Shown: positions 23,959 to 34,300 of the stretch, piece after piece
How the letters are laid out: each line of letters opens with the position of its first letter
How positions within the stretch are numbered: the stretch's first letter is position 1
Assembly: GCA_045646145.1 (NCBI GenBank)
Contig: JAZRKE010000086.1
Coordinates: 1-41,548 of the forward strand
DNA length: 41,548 nt
Source: SIG565 sp045646145
Lineage (GTDB): Bacteria; Bacillota; Clostridia; Oscillospirales; Acutalibacteraceae
Reading direction: 5' to 3'
The notes under the pieces: model-generated
Database searches by the model: none
What the model saw: the letters and a program-made list of their open reading frames with translations, nothing else
What the model was told of the DNA's origin: nothing
Program-made: the position numbers and the translations under genes

Positions 23959-24588
23959 ATGCTTAATGTAGCACTGCCAAAGGGCAGATTGGGTGAAAAG
24001 GTTTATGCTATGTTTGAAGCGGCAGGTTACGAATGCCCCTCAATAAAGGAAAATAACCGTAAGCTTATTTTTGAAAATCCGCAAAAAAATGTGCGTTATT
24101 TTTGGGTTAAGCCCTCAGACGTTGCGATTTACGTTGAACGTGGCGCCGCCGATATAGGTGTTGCGGGTAAGGATATTTTACTTGAATACAGCCCCGACGT
24201 TTACGAGCTTTTAGATTTGAATTTAGGTAAATGCCGTATGGCTGTGGCGGCTCCGAGTGATTTCCAGGATGACGGTGAAAAAACCCTTAAGGTTGCCACA
24301 AAGTTTATCAACATAGCGGCTAAATACTATGCAAGTATCGGCCGTGAAATAGACATTATAAAGCTTAACGGTTCTATTGAAATAGCGCCTATTTTAAAGC
24401 TTTCAGACGTAATTGTTGATATAGTTGAAACGGGCACCACCTTAAAAGAAAACAATCTTGAGGTTAAAAGCACTATAGTGCCGATAAGCGCACGTCTGAT
24501 TTCCAATAAAGCGAGCTTCAAGTTTAAGGGTAATGATATTGAGAATATAGTTAATTCCATAAGAGCACAGGTGAAAAATAATGATTAA
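23959..24588 (+). CDS. hisG: ATP phosphoribosyltransferase, short form
   Basis: A 209-residue enzyme for the first and committed step, joining ATP and PRPP to phosphoribosyl-ATP. It is the short HisG_S type: it lacks the C-terminal ACT-like regulatory domain, so feedback by histidine must act through HisZ. Motifs include LPKGRLGEK at the N-terminus, the ADIGVAGKD loop and VDIVETGTTLKEN for PRPP binding. The start codon follows the hisZ stop immediately, with GGAGGGG upstream. Confidence 0.95.
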   Translation: MLNVALPKGRLGEKVYAMFEAAGYECPSIKENNRKLIFENPQKNVRYFWVKPSDVAIYVERGAADIGVAGKDILLEYSPDVYELLDLNLGKCRMAVAAPSDFQDDGEKTLKVATKFINIAAKYYASIGREIDIIKLNGSIEIAPILKLSDVIVDIVETGTTLKENNLEVKSTIVPISARLISNKASFKFKGNDIENIVNSIRAQVKNND

Positions 24589-25861
24589 AATTTATAATTA
24601 CGGCGAGGTAGGCGCAGAGGAAATCTTTGCGAGAAATAATATTGCCTCAAATGTCGAGGGCATTGTAAGCGATATTATTGCCAATGTAATAAATCGCGGA
24701 GACGAGGCTGTTTTTGAATATGCCTTAAAGTTTGATAAGGCAGATTTAGATTCCCTTGAGGTTACTGCCGACGAAATAGACGAGGCATTTTCATTGGTGG
24801 ATGAAGCCTTTGTAAACATAATAAAAGAGGCGGCGGAAAATATCCGAGCCTTTCACTCAAAGCAGGTTAAAAACAGCTTTATTATAAATGAAAAGGATGG
24901 CGCCATAACAGGTCAGAAGGTAACACCTATTGAAAAGGTAGGCCTTTATGTACCAGGAGGCACTGCGGCGTATCCCTCAACCGTATTAATGGACAGTATT
25001 CCGGCTAAAATTGCAGGTTGTAAGGAAATTGTGATGGTAACTCCGCCTTCAAGTGATGGCAAGGTTAACCCCGTAATACTTGCGGCAGCTAAGATTGCAG
25101 GTGTAGACCGTATATTCAAGGTGGGCGGTGCTCAGGCGGTAGCCGCACTGGCATACGGTACCGAAACTATACCTGAGGTTGATAAAATAGTCGGTCCGGG
25201 CAACGCCTTTGTTGCTGAAGCCAAAAAGCAGGTTTTCGGCAAGGTATCTATTGATATGATTGCGGGTCCGAGTGAAATTTTAGTTGTTGCTGATTCCACC
25301 TGTAAGCCTGAGTTTGTTGCAGCCGACTTGCTTAGTCAAGCAGAACACGATAAAATGGCAAGTGCTGTGCTCGTTACCGACAGCCGCGAGTTTGCCCAGA
25401 AGGTCTGCGAAGAACTCGAAAAGCAAATTCCGCTTTTACCCAGAGCCGAAATTGCAAGAGCATCTATTGATAATAATGGTAAGATAATTGTTGCAGAAAA
25501 TAATTTAATGTTAGCAATAGATATAGCAAATGAAATCGCTCCTGAGCACCTTGAACTTTGTGTGGATAATCCCTTTGACTATCTTGATAAGATTAAACAT
25601 GCAGGTTCAATTTTTATGGGAAAATACTGCCCTGAGGCTTTGGGGGACTATTTTGCAGGACCTAACCACACACTGCCCACAAGCGGTACTGCAAGATTTT
25701 CTTCACCCTTATCAGTGGACGATTTTGTAAAAAAATCACAGTTTACATACTTTACCGCTGATGCACTAAAAGGTGTGGCAGACAAGGTTGCCTACTTTGC
25801 CGAAAAAGAGGGACTACACGCTCACGCCAAGAGCGCTACTATACGATTTGAGGATAAATAA
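24581..25861 (+). CDS. hisD: Histidinol dehydrogenase
   Basis: A 426-residue zinc enzyme making the last two oxidations from L-histidinol to L-histidine with NAD. Conserved are GGAQAVAALAYGTE, VGPGNAFVAEAKK, the LLSQAEHD segment with catalytic and zinc residues, and GPNHTLPTSGTARF near the C-terminus. It overlaps hisG by 8 nt, which implies translational coupling. Family length is normal. Confidence 0.97.
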   Translation: MIKIYNYGEVGAEEIFARNNIASNVEGIVSDIIANVINRGDEAVFEYALKFDKADLDSLEVTADEIDEAFSLVDEAFVNIIKEAAENIRAFHSKQVKNSFIINEKDGAITGQKVTPIEKVGLYVPGGTAAYPSTVLMDSIPAKIAGCKEIVMVTPPSSDGKVNPVILAAAKIAGVDRIFKVGGAQAVAALAYGTETIPEVDKIVGPGNAFVAEAKKQVFGKVSIDMIAGPSEILVVADSTCKPEFVAADLLSQAEHDKMASAVLVTDSREFAQKVCEELEKQIPLLPRAEIARASIDNNGKIIVAENNLMLAIDIANEIAPEHLELCVDNPFDYLDKIKHAGSIFMGKYCPEALGDYFAGPNHTLPTSGTARFSSPLSVDDFVKKSQFTYFTADALKGVADKVAYFAEKEGLHAHAKSATIRFEDK

Positions 25862-26922
25862 TGAGTAAATTTTTAACAAACAGACTGTCGGGACTGAAGC
25901 CCTATACCCCCGGTGAACAACCTAAAGATATGCAATACATAAAGCTTAATACCAATGAGTCGCCCTTTCCGCCCTCAAGTGCGGTAACCGAAGCCGTACT
26001 TTATGAAAGCGGAAAGCTTCAGCTTTATTCCGACCCTGAGAGTGTGAAGCTAAGGGCAAAACTCGCCCAGGTTTACGGTGTAAAGGAAAATCAGATTATT
26101 GTTACAAACGGCTCTGATGAGGTTTTGAATTTTGCCTTTATGGCATTTGGGGATGAGAAAAATCCTTTGGTTTTTCCCGACATAACCTATGGCTTTTATC
26201 CTGTATTTGCTCAGCTTAATCGCATACCTTATACCGAGATTTCGCTTTCAAGCGATTTTACCGTTAATGTCAATGATTATATCGGTGTTAATAAAACGGT
26301 GGTAATCGCCAATCCAAATGCACCTACCGGTATAGCGCTCTCGATTGTCGATATCGAAAGCATAGTTAAATCAAATCCCGACAATGTTGTTATAATTGAT
26401 GAGGCTTATGTTGATTTCGGTGTCGATAGTGCAGTAGAGCTTATAAATAAATATGATAATCTTTTGGTTGTACAAACCTTCTCTAAATCACGCTCAATGG
26501 CGGGTGCACGTTTAGGGTTTGCTATTGGAAATGAAAAATTAATGTCCGATCTTAACACCATAAGATATTCCACAAATCCCTATAATGTAAACCGTATGAC
26601 CGAGGCTGCGGGTGTGGCGGCACTCGAAGATAACGCTTATTATATGGATAATTGTAAAACGATTATAAAAAACCGCGAGTGGACTCAAACTAAGCTTCAG
26701 GAATTGGGCTTTGAGGTTTTACCCTCAAAAGCAAACTTTATTTTTGCAAAAACCGATAAAATTGACGGCGAAAAACTTTATTTAGAACTTAAAAAACGCG
26801 GAATTTTAATAAGACATTTTACAAAAGAAAAAATTTGTCAGTATAACCGCATTACCATAGGAACTATGGAGCAAATGCAAAAATTAATAGAAACAATATC
26901 TCTTATATTAGAGGAGAATTAA
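25861..26922 (+). CDS. hisC: Histidinol-phosphate aminotransferase
   Basis: A 353-residue PLP aminotransferase of fold type I using glutamate to make histidinol phosphate. The PLP lysine lies in QTFSKSRSMAGARLGF, with NPNAPTGIALS and IIDEAYVDFG marking cofactor contacts. Start ATG 25861 shares one base with the hisD stop (TAATG), a standard coupling junction. The N-terminal LNTNESPFPPS is typical of HisC. Confidence 0.95.
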   Translation: MSKFLTNRLSGLKPYTPGEQPKDMQYIKLNTNESPFPPSSAVTEAVLYESGKLQLYSDPESVKLRAKLAQVYGVKENQIIVTNGSDEVLNFAFMAFGDEKNPLVFPDITYGFYPVFAQLNRIPYTEISLSSDFTVNVNDYIGVNKTVVIANPNAPTGIALSIVDIESIVKSNPDNVVIIDEAYVDFGVDSAVELINKYDNLLVVQTFSKSRSMAGARLGFAIGNEKLMSDLNTIRYSTNPYNVNRMTEAAGVAALEDNAYYMDNCKTIIKNREWTQTKLQELGFEVLPSKANFIFAKTDKIDGEKLYLELKKRGILIRHFTKEKICQYNRITIGTMEQMQKLIETISLILEEN

Positions 26923-26923
26923 A

Positions 26924-27514
26924 ATGAGAACTGCTGAAATCATTAGAAAAACAGCCGAAACCGATATAGCCCTCACATTAAATCTTGATGGCGTGGGAAA
27001 TAGTGAAGTTGACACAGGCTGTGCTTTTTTAGACCATATGTTAACCCTTTTTGCCAAGCACGGAAGATTTGATTTGAAGGTTTATTGCAAGGGCGATATA
27101 GAGGTTGATTATCACCACACAACCGAGGATATAGGTATCGCTTTAGGTCAGGCATTCAAAGAGGCATTAGGCGATAAAAAGGGTATTAATCGTTATGGCG
27201 ACACAACACTTCCTATGGATGAATCGCTTATATTAACCGCTGTAGATATTTCGGGTAGAGGCGGCTGCTATTATGAGGTGGAAATGCCCACCGAGAAGGT
27301 AGGAGATTTTGATACCGAGCTTAATCACGAGTTTTGGGATGCCTTTGCTTATAATTCGGGCATTACCACACATATGGTAAAGTTTGTAGGTCAAAATTCC
27401 CACCATATAATAGAGGGCTGCTTTAAATCTATTGCCCGCACCCTGCGTGCTGCTGTAAGTATAGATGAAGCCTTTGCAAACGAAATACCTTCCACGAAAG
27501 GCGTTATAGCATGA
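26924..27514 (+). CDS. hisB: Imidazoleglycerol-phosphate dehydratase
   Basis: A 196-residue Mn-dependent dehydratase, monofunctional (no phosphatase fusion as in E. coli). The metal-binding repeats are seen as FLDHMLTLFAKHG and DYHHTTEDIGIALG in the first half and HEFWDAFA and NSHHIIEGCFKS in the second. GAGGAG precedes ATG 26924 by a few bases, and the hisC stop is 1 nt upstream. Confidence 0.97.
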   Translation: MRTAEIIRKTAETDIALTLNLDGVGNSEVDTGCAFLDHMLTLFAKHGRFDLKVYCKGDIEVDYHHTTEDIGIALGQAFKEALGDKKGINRYGDTTLPMDESLILTAVDISGRGGCYYEVEMPTEKVGDFDTELNHEFWDAFAYNSGITTHMVKFVGQNSHHIIEGCFKSIARTLRAAVSIDEAFANEIPSTKGVIA

Positions 27515-28122
27515 TAGCAATAGTTGATTACGGTGTGGGAAATCTCTTTTCCCTTATATCATCCTTTAGGAAAATAGGTGCTGATATTGTAGTAACTGCC
27601 GACCCCGAGGTTATAAAGGCTGCAGACCGCATAATATTACCGGGAGTTGGAGCCTTTGAGGATGCGGCAAAGAAACTGCGCGATAGCGGACTTGACCGTG
27701 TGATTATAAATGAGGCGAAAAATGGCAAAAAACTTATGGGCATTTGCCTCGGTATGCAGATGCTTTTTGAGAAAAGTTATGAATACGGCTGCCATACGGG
27801 TTTAGGGCTTTTGAAGGGCAGCATTGTGGGAATGCAGGGCAGTATCCCCGAAAACCTTAAGATACCGCACATTGGTTGGAACGCGTTGCATTTTACACGT
27901 GAGAGTGATTTGCTTAAATATGTAAATCATAACGATTGTGTATATTTTGTTCATTCGTTCTATGCAACCGACTGTGAGGATAGCGTGATTGCAACAGCTG
28001 AATACGGTAAAGAGTTAACCGCCGCAGTGCAAAAGGGTAATATAATGGGTTGCCAGTTCCACCCCGAAAAAAGCGGTGAGGTAGGTCTTAATATTTTACG
28101 CGCTTTTTGTGAAATGGAGTAG
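27511..28122 (+). CDS. hisH: Imidazole glycerol phosphate synthase, glutaminase subunit
   Basis: A 203-residue class I glutamine amidotransferase supplying ammonia to HisF. The catalytic Cys lies in GICLGMQMLFE, and His and Glu in FHPEKSGEVG. The N-terminal VDYGVGNLFSL is standard. The start overlaps the hisB stop as ATGA. Confidence 0.96.
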   Translation: MIAIVDYGVGNLFSLISSFRKIGADIVVTADPEVIKAADRIILPGVGAFEDAAKKLRDSGLDRVIINEAKNGKKLMGICLGMQMLFEKSYEYGCHTGLGLLKGSIVGMQGSIPENLKIPHIGWNALHFTRESDLLKYVNHNDCVYFVHSFYATDCEDSVIATAEYGKELTAAVQKGNIMGCQFHPEKSGEVGLNILRAFCEME

Positions 28123-28129
28123 TATATAA

Positions 28130-28843
28130 ATGATAATTTTTCCAGCAATTGATTTATTTGATAAAAAGGCGGTGCGCCTTTATAAAGGCGACTACCAAAA
28201 TATGACCGTATATAGCGAGAATCCTATTGAAATTGCCCGTGATTTTGAAGAAAATGGTGCTACACATATTCATATGGTGGATTTAGAAGGTGCCAAAGAC
28301 GGTACAACACCTAATATCGATATAGTGAAACAGGTAGCAAACGAAACAAATCTGTTTGTTGAAATAGGCGGAGGTATTCGCGATATTGCCACAGTGGATA
28401 GGTATCTCTCGGCAGGTGTGGATAGAGTTATTCTCGGTACCGCCGCCGTTAATGATGCCGAGTTTTTAAAGGCTGCAATAGCAAAATACGGCGATAAAAT
28501 TGCTGTTGGCGCCGATGTTAAGGATGGTTATATCGCTATTAAAGGTTGGCTTGAAAAATCACAAATTACACTTGATGTCTTTTTAAGTGATATGCAGAAA
28601 AAGGGCGTTAAGTACATCATCTGCACCGATATCTCGAAGGACGGCGCTATGCGAGGCACCAATTTGGAACTCTACCGAGAATTATCACAGAAATATTCTA
28701 TGAATATAACGGCATCGGGTGGGGTATCAAGCATTGACGATATTAAAAAACTGCGTCAGATGAATATGTACGGTGCTATTATAGGAAAGGCATATTACAT
28801 AGGAGCCATAGACTTGAAAGACGCTTTGGAGGCGGCTAAATGA
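28130..28843 (+). CDS. hisA: ProFAR isomerase (HisA)
   Basis: A 237-residue TIM barrel isomerising ProFAR to PRFAR. Catalytic Asp8 lies in FPAIDLFDKKAVRL and the second catalytic Asp in the middle strand CTDISKDGAMRGTN. Two halves with phosphate-binding GGGIRD and SGGVSS are visible. It overlaps hisF by the ATGA junction. Confidence 0.95.
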   Translation: MIIFPAIDLFDKKAVRLYKGDYQNMTVYSENPIEIARDFEENGATHIHMVDLEGAKDGTTPNIDIVKQVANETNLFVEIGGGIRDIATVDRYLSAGVDRVILGTAAVNDAEFLKAAIAKYGDKIAVGADVKDGYIAIKGWLEKSQITLDVFLSDMQKKGVKYIICTDISKDGAMRGTNLELYRELSQKYSMNITASGGVSSIDDIKKLRQMNMYGAIIGKAYYIGAIDLKDALEAAK

Positions 28844-29598
28844 TTACAAAAAGAATTATTCCATGCCTAGATATAAGGGATGGCAGGGTAGTAAAGGGTA
28901 CTAACTTTAAGGGACTTCATGATGTGTCCTCTCCAATAGAACTTGCCCGACATTATTCGGATAGCGGTGCCGATGAGCTTGTGTTTTATGACATAACTGC
29001 ATCATACGAGCAAAGGCGTCTCTTTACCGATATATTAACTAAGGTAGCATCAGAAATTTTCATACCATTAACGGTTGGTGGAGGTATTAATACCGTAGAC
29101 GATTTTGACCGTGTGCTTAAATGCGGTGCCGATAAGGTAAGTGTTAATTCGGGTGCTATAAAGAATCCGCTTTTAATTAAAGAAGCGGCACATAAATACG
29201 GCGACCAATGTGTTGTACTATCGGTCGATATAAAGCGTGTGGACGGTGCATTCCACGTATTTGCCAAGGGTGGCAGAGAGGATACAGGCATTGAGGCAAT
29301 AGGCTGGATAAAGCAGGGCGTATCCTACGGTGCGGGTGAAATAGTTGTAAACTCCATTGATACCGACGGCGTAAAGCAGGGCTTCGATTTAGAACTTTTG
29401 CGCCTTGTTTGCGACGCCGTAAAGGTTCCCGTTATTGCTTCAGGCGGAGCAGGAAATGTGCAGCATTTTATTGATTTATTTAAAGAAATACCCGATATCG
29501 ATGCAGGACTTGCGGCTTCAATTTTCCATTTTGGCGAGGTTGCAATACCTGATTTAAAACAAGAACTAAGAAAAAATAACATAATCGTGAGGTTATAA
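28840..29598 (+). CDS. hisF: Imidazole glycerol phosphate synthase, cyclase subunit
   Basis: A 252-residue TIM barrel partner of HisH, releasing IGP and AICAR. Asp11 in IPCLDIRDGRVVKG and the Asp in NSIDTDGVKQGFD are the catalytic acids; the phosphate-binding GGGINTVDDF and ASGGAGNVQHF are present. ATG 28840 overlaps the hisA stop. Confidence 0.96.
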   Translation: MITKRIIPCLDIRDGRVVKGTNFKGLHDVSSPIELARHYSDSGADELVFYDITASYEQRRLFTDILTKVASEIFIPLTVGGGINTVDDFDRVLKCGADKVSVNSGAIKNPLLIKEAAHKYGDQCVVLSVDIKRVDGAFHVFAKGGREDTGIEAIGWIKQGVSYGAGEIVVNSIDTDGVKQGFDLELLRLVCDAVKVPVIASGGAGNVQHFIDLFKEIPDIDAGLAASIFHFGEVAIPDLKQELRKNNIIVRL

Positions 29599-29600
29599 TT

Positions 29601-30251
29601 ATGATGGATATAAACCAACTTAAATTTGATGAAAAGGGCTTGATACCTGCCGTGGTAGTAGACAGCATCACTAAAAAGGTGCTAACTGTAGCCTATATGA
29701 ATAAAGAGAGTCTTCAAATATCAATGGAAAAGGGTTTGACCTGTTTTTACAGCCGTTCAAGGGAAGAACTGTGGCTGAAAGGGGAGACTAGCGGTAACTA
29801 TCAGCATATTGTCAGCATTACTGCCGACTGCGATAACGATGCCTTGGTTATAGTTGTAGAGAAGGATGGCCCTGCCTGTCATAAGGGAACCGATTCTTGC
29901 TTTACTAACACCCTTTGGCAGTCGGAAGAACTGCAGGAGTTCTCTTTGCAGAGCCTTTATGATATGCTCGTTACCCGCAATCAGGAGAGACCCGAAGGCT
30001 CATATACTACATATCTCTTTCAAAAGGGTATTGATAAGATACTAAAAAAGGTTGGCGAGGAATGTACCGAGGTTATAATTGCGGGTAAGGCAGACGATAA
30101 GGCAGAAACCGTTTATGAACTTGCCGACCTTGCCTATCACGCAATGGTGCTAATGGTGCAGATGGGAATATCGGTAGAGGATGTCCACCGTGAACTTGCC
30201 TCGCGCCATATAATCGACCATAAAGTAAAACAGGAAAAGATGACAAAATAA
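29601..30251 (+). CDS. hisI: Bifunctional PRA-CH / PRA-PH (HisIE)
   Basis: A 216-residue fusion for steps two and three. The N-terminal PRA-CH half (1-110) has the zinc and substrate region TADCDNDALV and CHKGTDSCF. The C-terminal PRA-PH half (from about 115) is a MazG-like helical domain with KKVGEECTEVIIAGK and ELADLAYHAM. GTGAGG lies 8 nt before ATG 29601; ATG 29604 is a second possible start. It shares one base with hisK. Confidence 0.95.
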   Translation: MMDINQLKFDEKGLIPAVVVDSITKKVLTVAYMNKESLQISMEKGLTCFYSRSREELWLKGETSGNYQHIVSITADCDNDALVIVVEKDGPACHKGTDSCFTNTLWQSEELQEFSLQSLYDMLVTRNQERPEGSYTTYLFQKGIDKILKKVGEECTEVIIAGKADDKAETVYELADLAYHAMVLMVQMGISVEDVHRELASRHIIDHKVKQEKMTK

Positions 30252-30997
30252 TGCTTTACAATTATCATACACACACAATCTATTGCGACGGTAAGGATAC
30301 CGCTGAAGAAATGGTAGAGAAGGCTATAGAGCTCGGCTTTTCAGAACTCGGCTTTTCGGGACATTCATATACTGAATGTGATAAAGATTATTGTATGTCG
30401 CCCGAAAACACCGAACTTTATAAAAAAGAAATCACCGCGCTTAAAGAAAAATACCAGAATAAAATCAAAATTCTCCTCGGAATTGAATGTGATTATTTAA
30501 GTAACGTCTCTCTAAAGGGTTACGATTATATTATCGGTTCGGTGCATTATATAGAGAAAAACGGAGAGTATTTTTCGGTTGACGGCAATAAGAGTGATTT
30601 AATCGAAGCCGTAAACCGTTATTACGGCGGTGATTTTTATAAGTTTGCCGAGGATTATTACGAGATGGTTGCCGATGTTTACAATAAAACCAAATGCGAT
30701 ATTATAGGCCATTTTGATTTAATCACTAAATTCAATACCGATGGCGCACTCTTTGATACCGCACATCCATGTTATGTAGCGGCATGGAAAAGGGCAGCGG
30801 GTGAACTTTTGAAAACACCTGCCGTGGTAGAAATTAATACAGGCGCTATGGCGCGCGGTTACACAAAGGCGCCTTATCCCGCCAAAGAAATAATTGATTA
30901 TTTCAAAAAAGGCGGCAAAAAGGTTATTTTTTCCTCCGATTGTCATAACAAAGATTTCCTGCTCTGCGGATATGATGAGGTTAAAAAATATTTATAA
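30251..30997 (+). CDS. hisK: Histidinol-phosphatase, PHP family
   Basis: A 248-residue metal-dependent phosphatase making histidinol. PHP motifs are YHTHTIYCDG at the N-terminus, FSGHSYTE, IIGSVHYIE, IIGHFDLITKF and the C-terminal FSSDCHNKD, together providing His and Asp ligands. This is the Bacillus HisJ/HisK-type enzyme, unrelated to the HAD phosphatase of E. coli. With it the operon contains every enzyme from PRPP and ATP to histidine. Start ATG 30251 shares its first base with the hisI stop. Confidence 0.93.
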   Translation: MLYNYHTHTIYCDGKDTAEEMVEKAIELGFSELGFSGHSYTECDKDYCMSPENTELYKKEITALKEKYQNKIKILLGIECDYLSNVSLKGYDYIIGSVHYIEKNGEYFSVDGNKSDLIEAVNRYYGGDFYKFAEDYYEMVADVYNKTKCDIIGHFDLITKFNTDGALFDTAHPCYVAAWKRAAGELLKTPAVVEINTGAMARGYTKAPYPAKEIIDYFKKGGKKVIFSSDCHNKDFLLCGYDEVKKYL

Positions 30998-31006
30998 TAT
31001 CCATAA

Positions 31007-31043
31007 TGTCCAACTCAACCTAATTGGCAGTTGGGCATTTTTA
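31007..31043 (+). terminator. his operon terminator
   Basis: TGTCCAACT (31007-31015) pairs with AGTTGGGCA (31029-31037), one G-U pair, followed by TTTTTATTTTG. It ends the his operon 10 nt after hisK. Confidence 0.8.
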
Positions 31044-31338
31044 TTTTGTAATAAATTTAATCAATTTTTTTGTAAGATAATAAAAGAATTGGTTACTTTT
31101 TTAATAGGGGATCTGAAAGCTTTGGATAATTAGCATTAATTTCAAATTTTATTTCTAAAATTTGTTATAATACACAAAAATAACCATACAATTACCGTTA
31201 TTTTTTGATTGACATATCACTGAAAGGGTGTTAAAATTATTCCGTACATATAAACAAGTGTCGGGCTTTGGCTAAACCTTAATTTAAGGGTTTTGTTATT
31301 CGCCCGTCGAGGAACTTTTTTCAGAACAAGAGAGGTTG
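31044..31338 (+). promoter_or_regulatory. Promoter and structured leader of the dockerin protein gene
   Basis: No gene lies in this 300-bp AT-rich interval. TTGACA (31209-31214), an exact 17-nt spacer and TAAAAT (31232-31237) form a strong promoter, leaving a leader of about 95 nt. The leader can fold as an outer stem CGGGC (31262-31266) with GCCCG (31302-31306) enclosing AAACCTT (31274-31280) with AAGGGTTT (31286-31293, one G-U). It matches no riboswitch class I can recognise. A further TATAAT at 31166-31171 has no good -35. Confidence 0.65.
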
Positions 31339-34300
31339 ATGTCAAAAATGAAAAAGAATGTTAGGCGACTCATGTCAATGGTCTTGGCGTTAGTCATGAT
31401 CATAAATATGGTGCCTGTAAACGCCTTTACGGCAGTAGCTGCTACGGTGGAAAATGACCCACAAGCTGCTACAGCAGTTGGAGATATGCTCATCGTTAAA
31501 GGCGATGACTCTACTCCGGCTAACCCCACAAATGTTCCCGGGACACATTGGGAGTTTGTGAAAAAATCGGATGATCCCACGTGTGAGCAACACGCACATA
31601 GCGATGGAGATTGTACCTATGCTTGTTCCCACAGCATTAACAGAAAGCATCTTGCATCTTGCTATGGTGGAACATGGCAGTACTGCCCTGAAAATGATGG
31701 TGGAACCTGTAATCACACAAACAGTGTAAAGGTTACTGCATCAAATATTAGAAACTTGGATACAGAAATATATAGTGCAGTGACGGCAAAGTATGGTACA
31801 AGTTTTGGTATTCTTAATGCATATAACAAGTATTTCTGCTATAAATTAGGCGATACCCTTATCTGCGATCACCAAAACGGTTGGGATGTTCATACAGATG
31901 CTTGTTGTGCTAACCAAGAAGGTCACACTCACTCCGAACCTGATTGCTACAGCTACACATGGGAGTTGGTTTATGACACACTCTCTCCCATTAAGGTAGA
32001 GTTTGAGGGCAATACCCCCAATGTTACGGTAACCTCCACACTTCCCGAAAGTGCCAAGTATAATGATAACATCACATTTACGCTATCTGCAACCGATGAT
32101 GATTACAACACATGGACGGCTACTATTAACGGTAAGAATCCTACCAAGTTGAGCAAAACCGAGCCTACTGAGGTAATTGCTGAGGCAATTACCTCTGGCA
32201 CTATTAAGGTTGTACTCACAAGCCAAGCAGTACCCACCTACACTATTACCGTAGAAGAAAAGAACAAACAAAACGGCTGTGCCTATACACTAGATAAGAA
32301 CTCCAACCTGCTACCCGGCAATACTGCTGAGCTGACTGTTGTAGTTCCTACAGGAGACAACAGCTATAAGTTTACTCCTTCCGTTACAGTTTCCGGTGCA
32401 GGTGCTAGCTATGCAAACGGTATTATCACCGTTGGTGCTGAAAACGTAACCGTTACGATTGACTATCAACCAAAGAAACTTGTTGTAAACAATAGCTCCG
32501 AAGATGCCCCTGTTGAGATTCCCTATAACTATGGAGTGGGAATTGCTGAGCAACAGAATGCGGTTAAGGAAGCCATATATAATGCACTGGTTAATTCCGG
32601 AGCCTCTCTGCCTGCTACCTTGACTTCTTGGAGTCAGCTGACCTATCAGTATTATCCTCAAGGCAAACTCACCGGTAACTATTCTGGAACGGCTCAAGAG
32701 TTTTCGACAGGCACGACCGGATACTTTGATTTCGGTGAAACCGGCAAGCAGAATGCCACCTACGATCGTGGCAATGTTGCCGTAGAAAAGATCAAGATTA
32801 TCTGGGCGGAAGGAAATGGTCTGCCTGAGGTATTTGCAGATGTTTATGTTAAGCTTGCAGAAAGCCGTAAATATACCGTTACATGGAAAAATGACGACGG
32901 TACCGTTTTAGAAACCGATACTCTTGTTGTTCACGGTACTACTCCTGAATATAACGGCAATACTCCAACCAAAAATGCTGACGCTCAGTATACATACACA
33001 TTTGCCGGTTGGTCTCCTGCAGTTGCAGCAGCAGACAAGGATATTGTTTACACTGCAACCTATGGCACAACCACAAATACATATACTGTTGTTTGGAAGG
33101 ACCACGACGGTACTGTTTTAGAGACCGATAGCAATGTTCCTTACGGCACAACACCAACCTATGATAATGTTAATGGCAAGGGTACAACCGAACAACTTGC
33201 TGCCGCGCTTAATACCACACAGTATACAAATTCATTTGCAGGTTGGACACCCACAGTAAACCCTGTAACAGGAAATAAGGAGTATACCGCTACCTATAGC
33301 ACTACATTAAATAAATATACCACCACCTTTAAAAACTATGATGGAACTGTTCTGCAGACAGGTTTAGTTTCCTTTGGCGAAGTTCCTTCTTATGAAGGTG
33401 CAACACCCACTAAGCCTGCCGATGCACAGTACACCTATACCTTTAACGGATGGGATAATACTGTTAAGGCAGTAGACGGTGAAATGACCTATACTGCTGT
33501 ATATTCTGAAACCGTTAATACATACACCGTTATTTGGAAGAATGAAGACGGTACTGTTTTAGAAACCGACAATAATGTTCCTTACGGTGATATGCCACAG
33601 TATAACGGTAACACCCCAACCAAGGCAGACGATGATCAGAATGTTTATAAATTTGATAAATGGTGTCCCACAGTTGATTCCGTTAAGGGCAATGCAGAAT
33701 ATATCGCTACATTTACAACAGAAGCTAAAATAAAGGTAACCTTTAGTGTATTGGGTGATACCACTCGTTATACTAACGTTATCCCGAACGGAAAGGTTAG
33801 CGCTTATGCTGATCCTGAAGTTACAGGATACAGATTTGACGGTTGGTATCAGGATGCTGATTGTACCACTGCCTTCGATTTCGAAAATACTGTTATAAAT
33901 TCTGCTACAACCATTTATGCTAAAATGACCAAGATGCACACCGTTGCATTTAACACCTCGGGCGGTTCACCCGCAGTTGATAATCAGACTGTTGCAGATA
34001 ACGGCTTTGCAACCGTTCCTAATGTTAAACCCGATAAGTTAAATGAAACCTTTATCGGTTGGTATCTTAATGATGTGCTTTATGATTTTGGCACACCTGT
34101 TACTGCCGATATTACCCTCGTTGCTGAATACGGTATTGATACCGATAACGACGAAAAGGTTGACGGTAGCGACGAAGACCCATTCTTAACATATAAATGG
34201 ATAGATGGAGAGGTTCTTTTCGAAAAGACCATACTTTCCGGAGCAGAAAAACCTACTTATATAATGAGTGATCCAACAGATAATAATAAGGTATTTATTG

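Noticed and set aside
31244..31338. Cyclic-di-GMP riboswitch in the surface-gene leader
   Set aside because: The conserved core segments of class I and class II are not present; only a simple nested stem can be drawn.
32311..32697. Minus-strand open frame of 128 codons, and others antisense to the giant gene
   Set aside because: They are shadows of the long repeat gene, favoured by its skewed codon use; none has a ribosome binding site or known domain.
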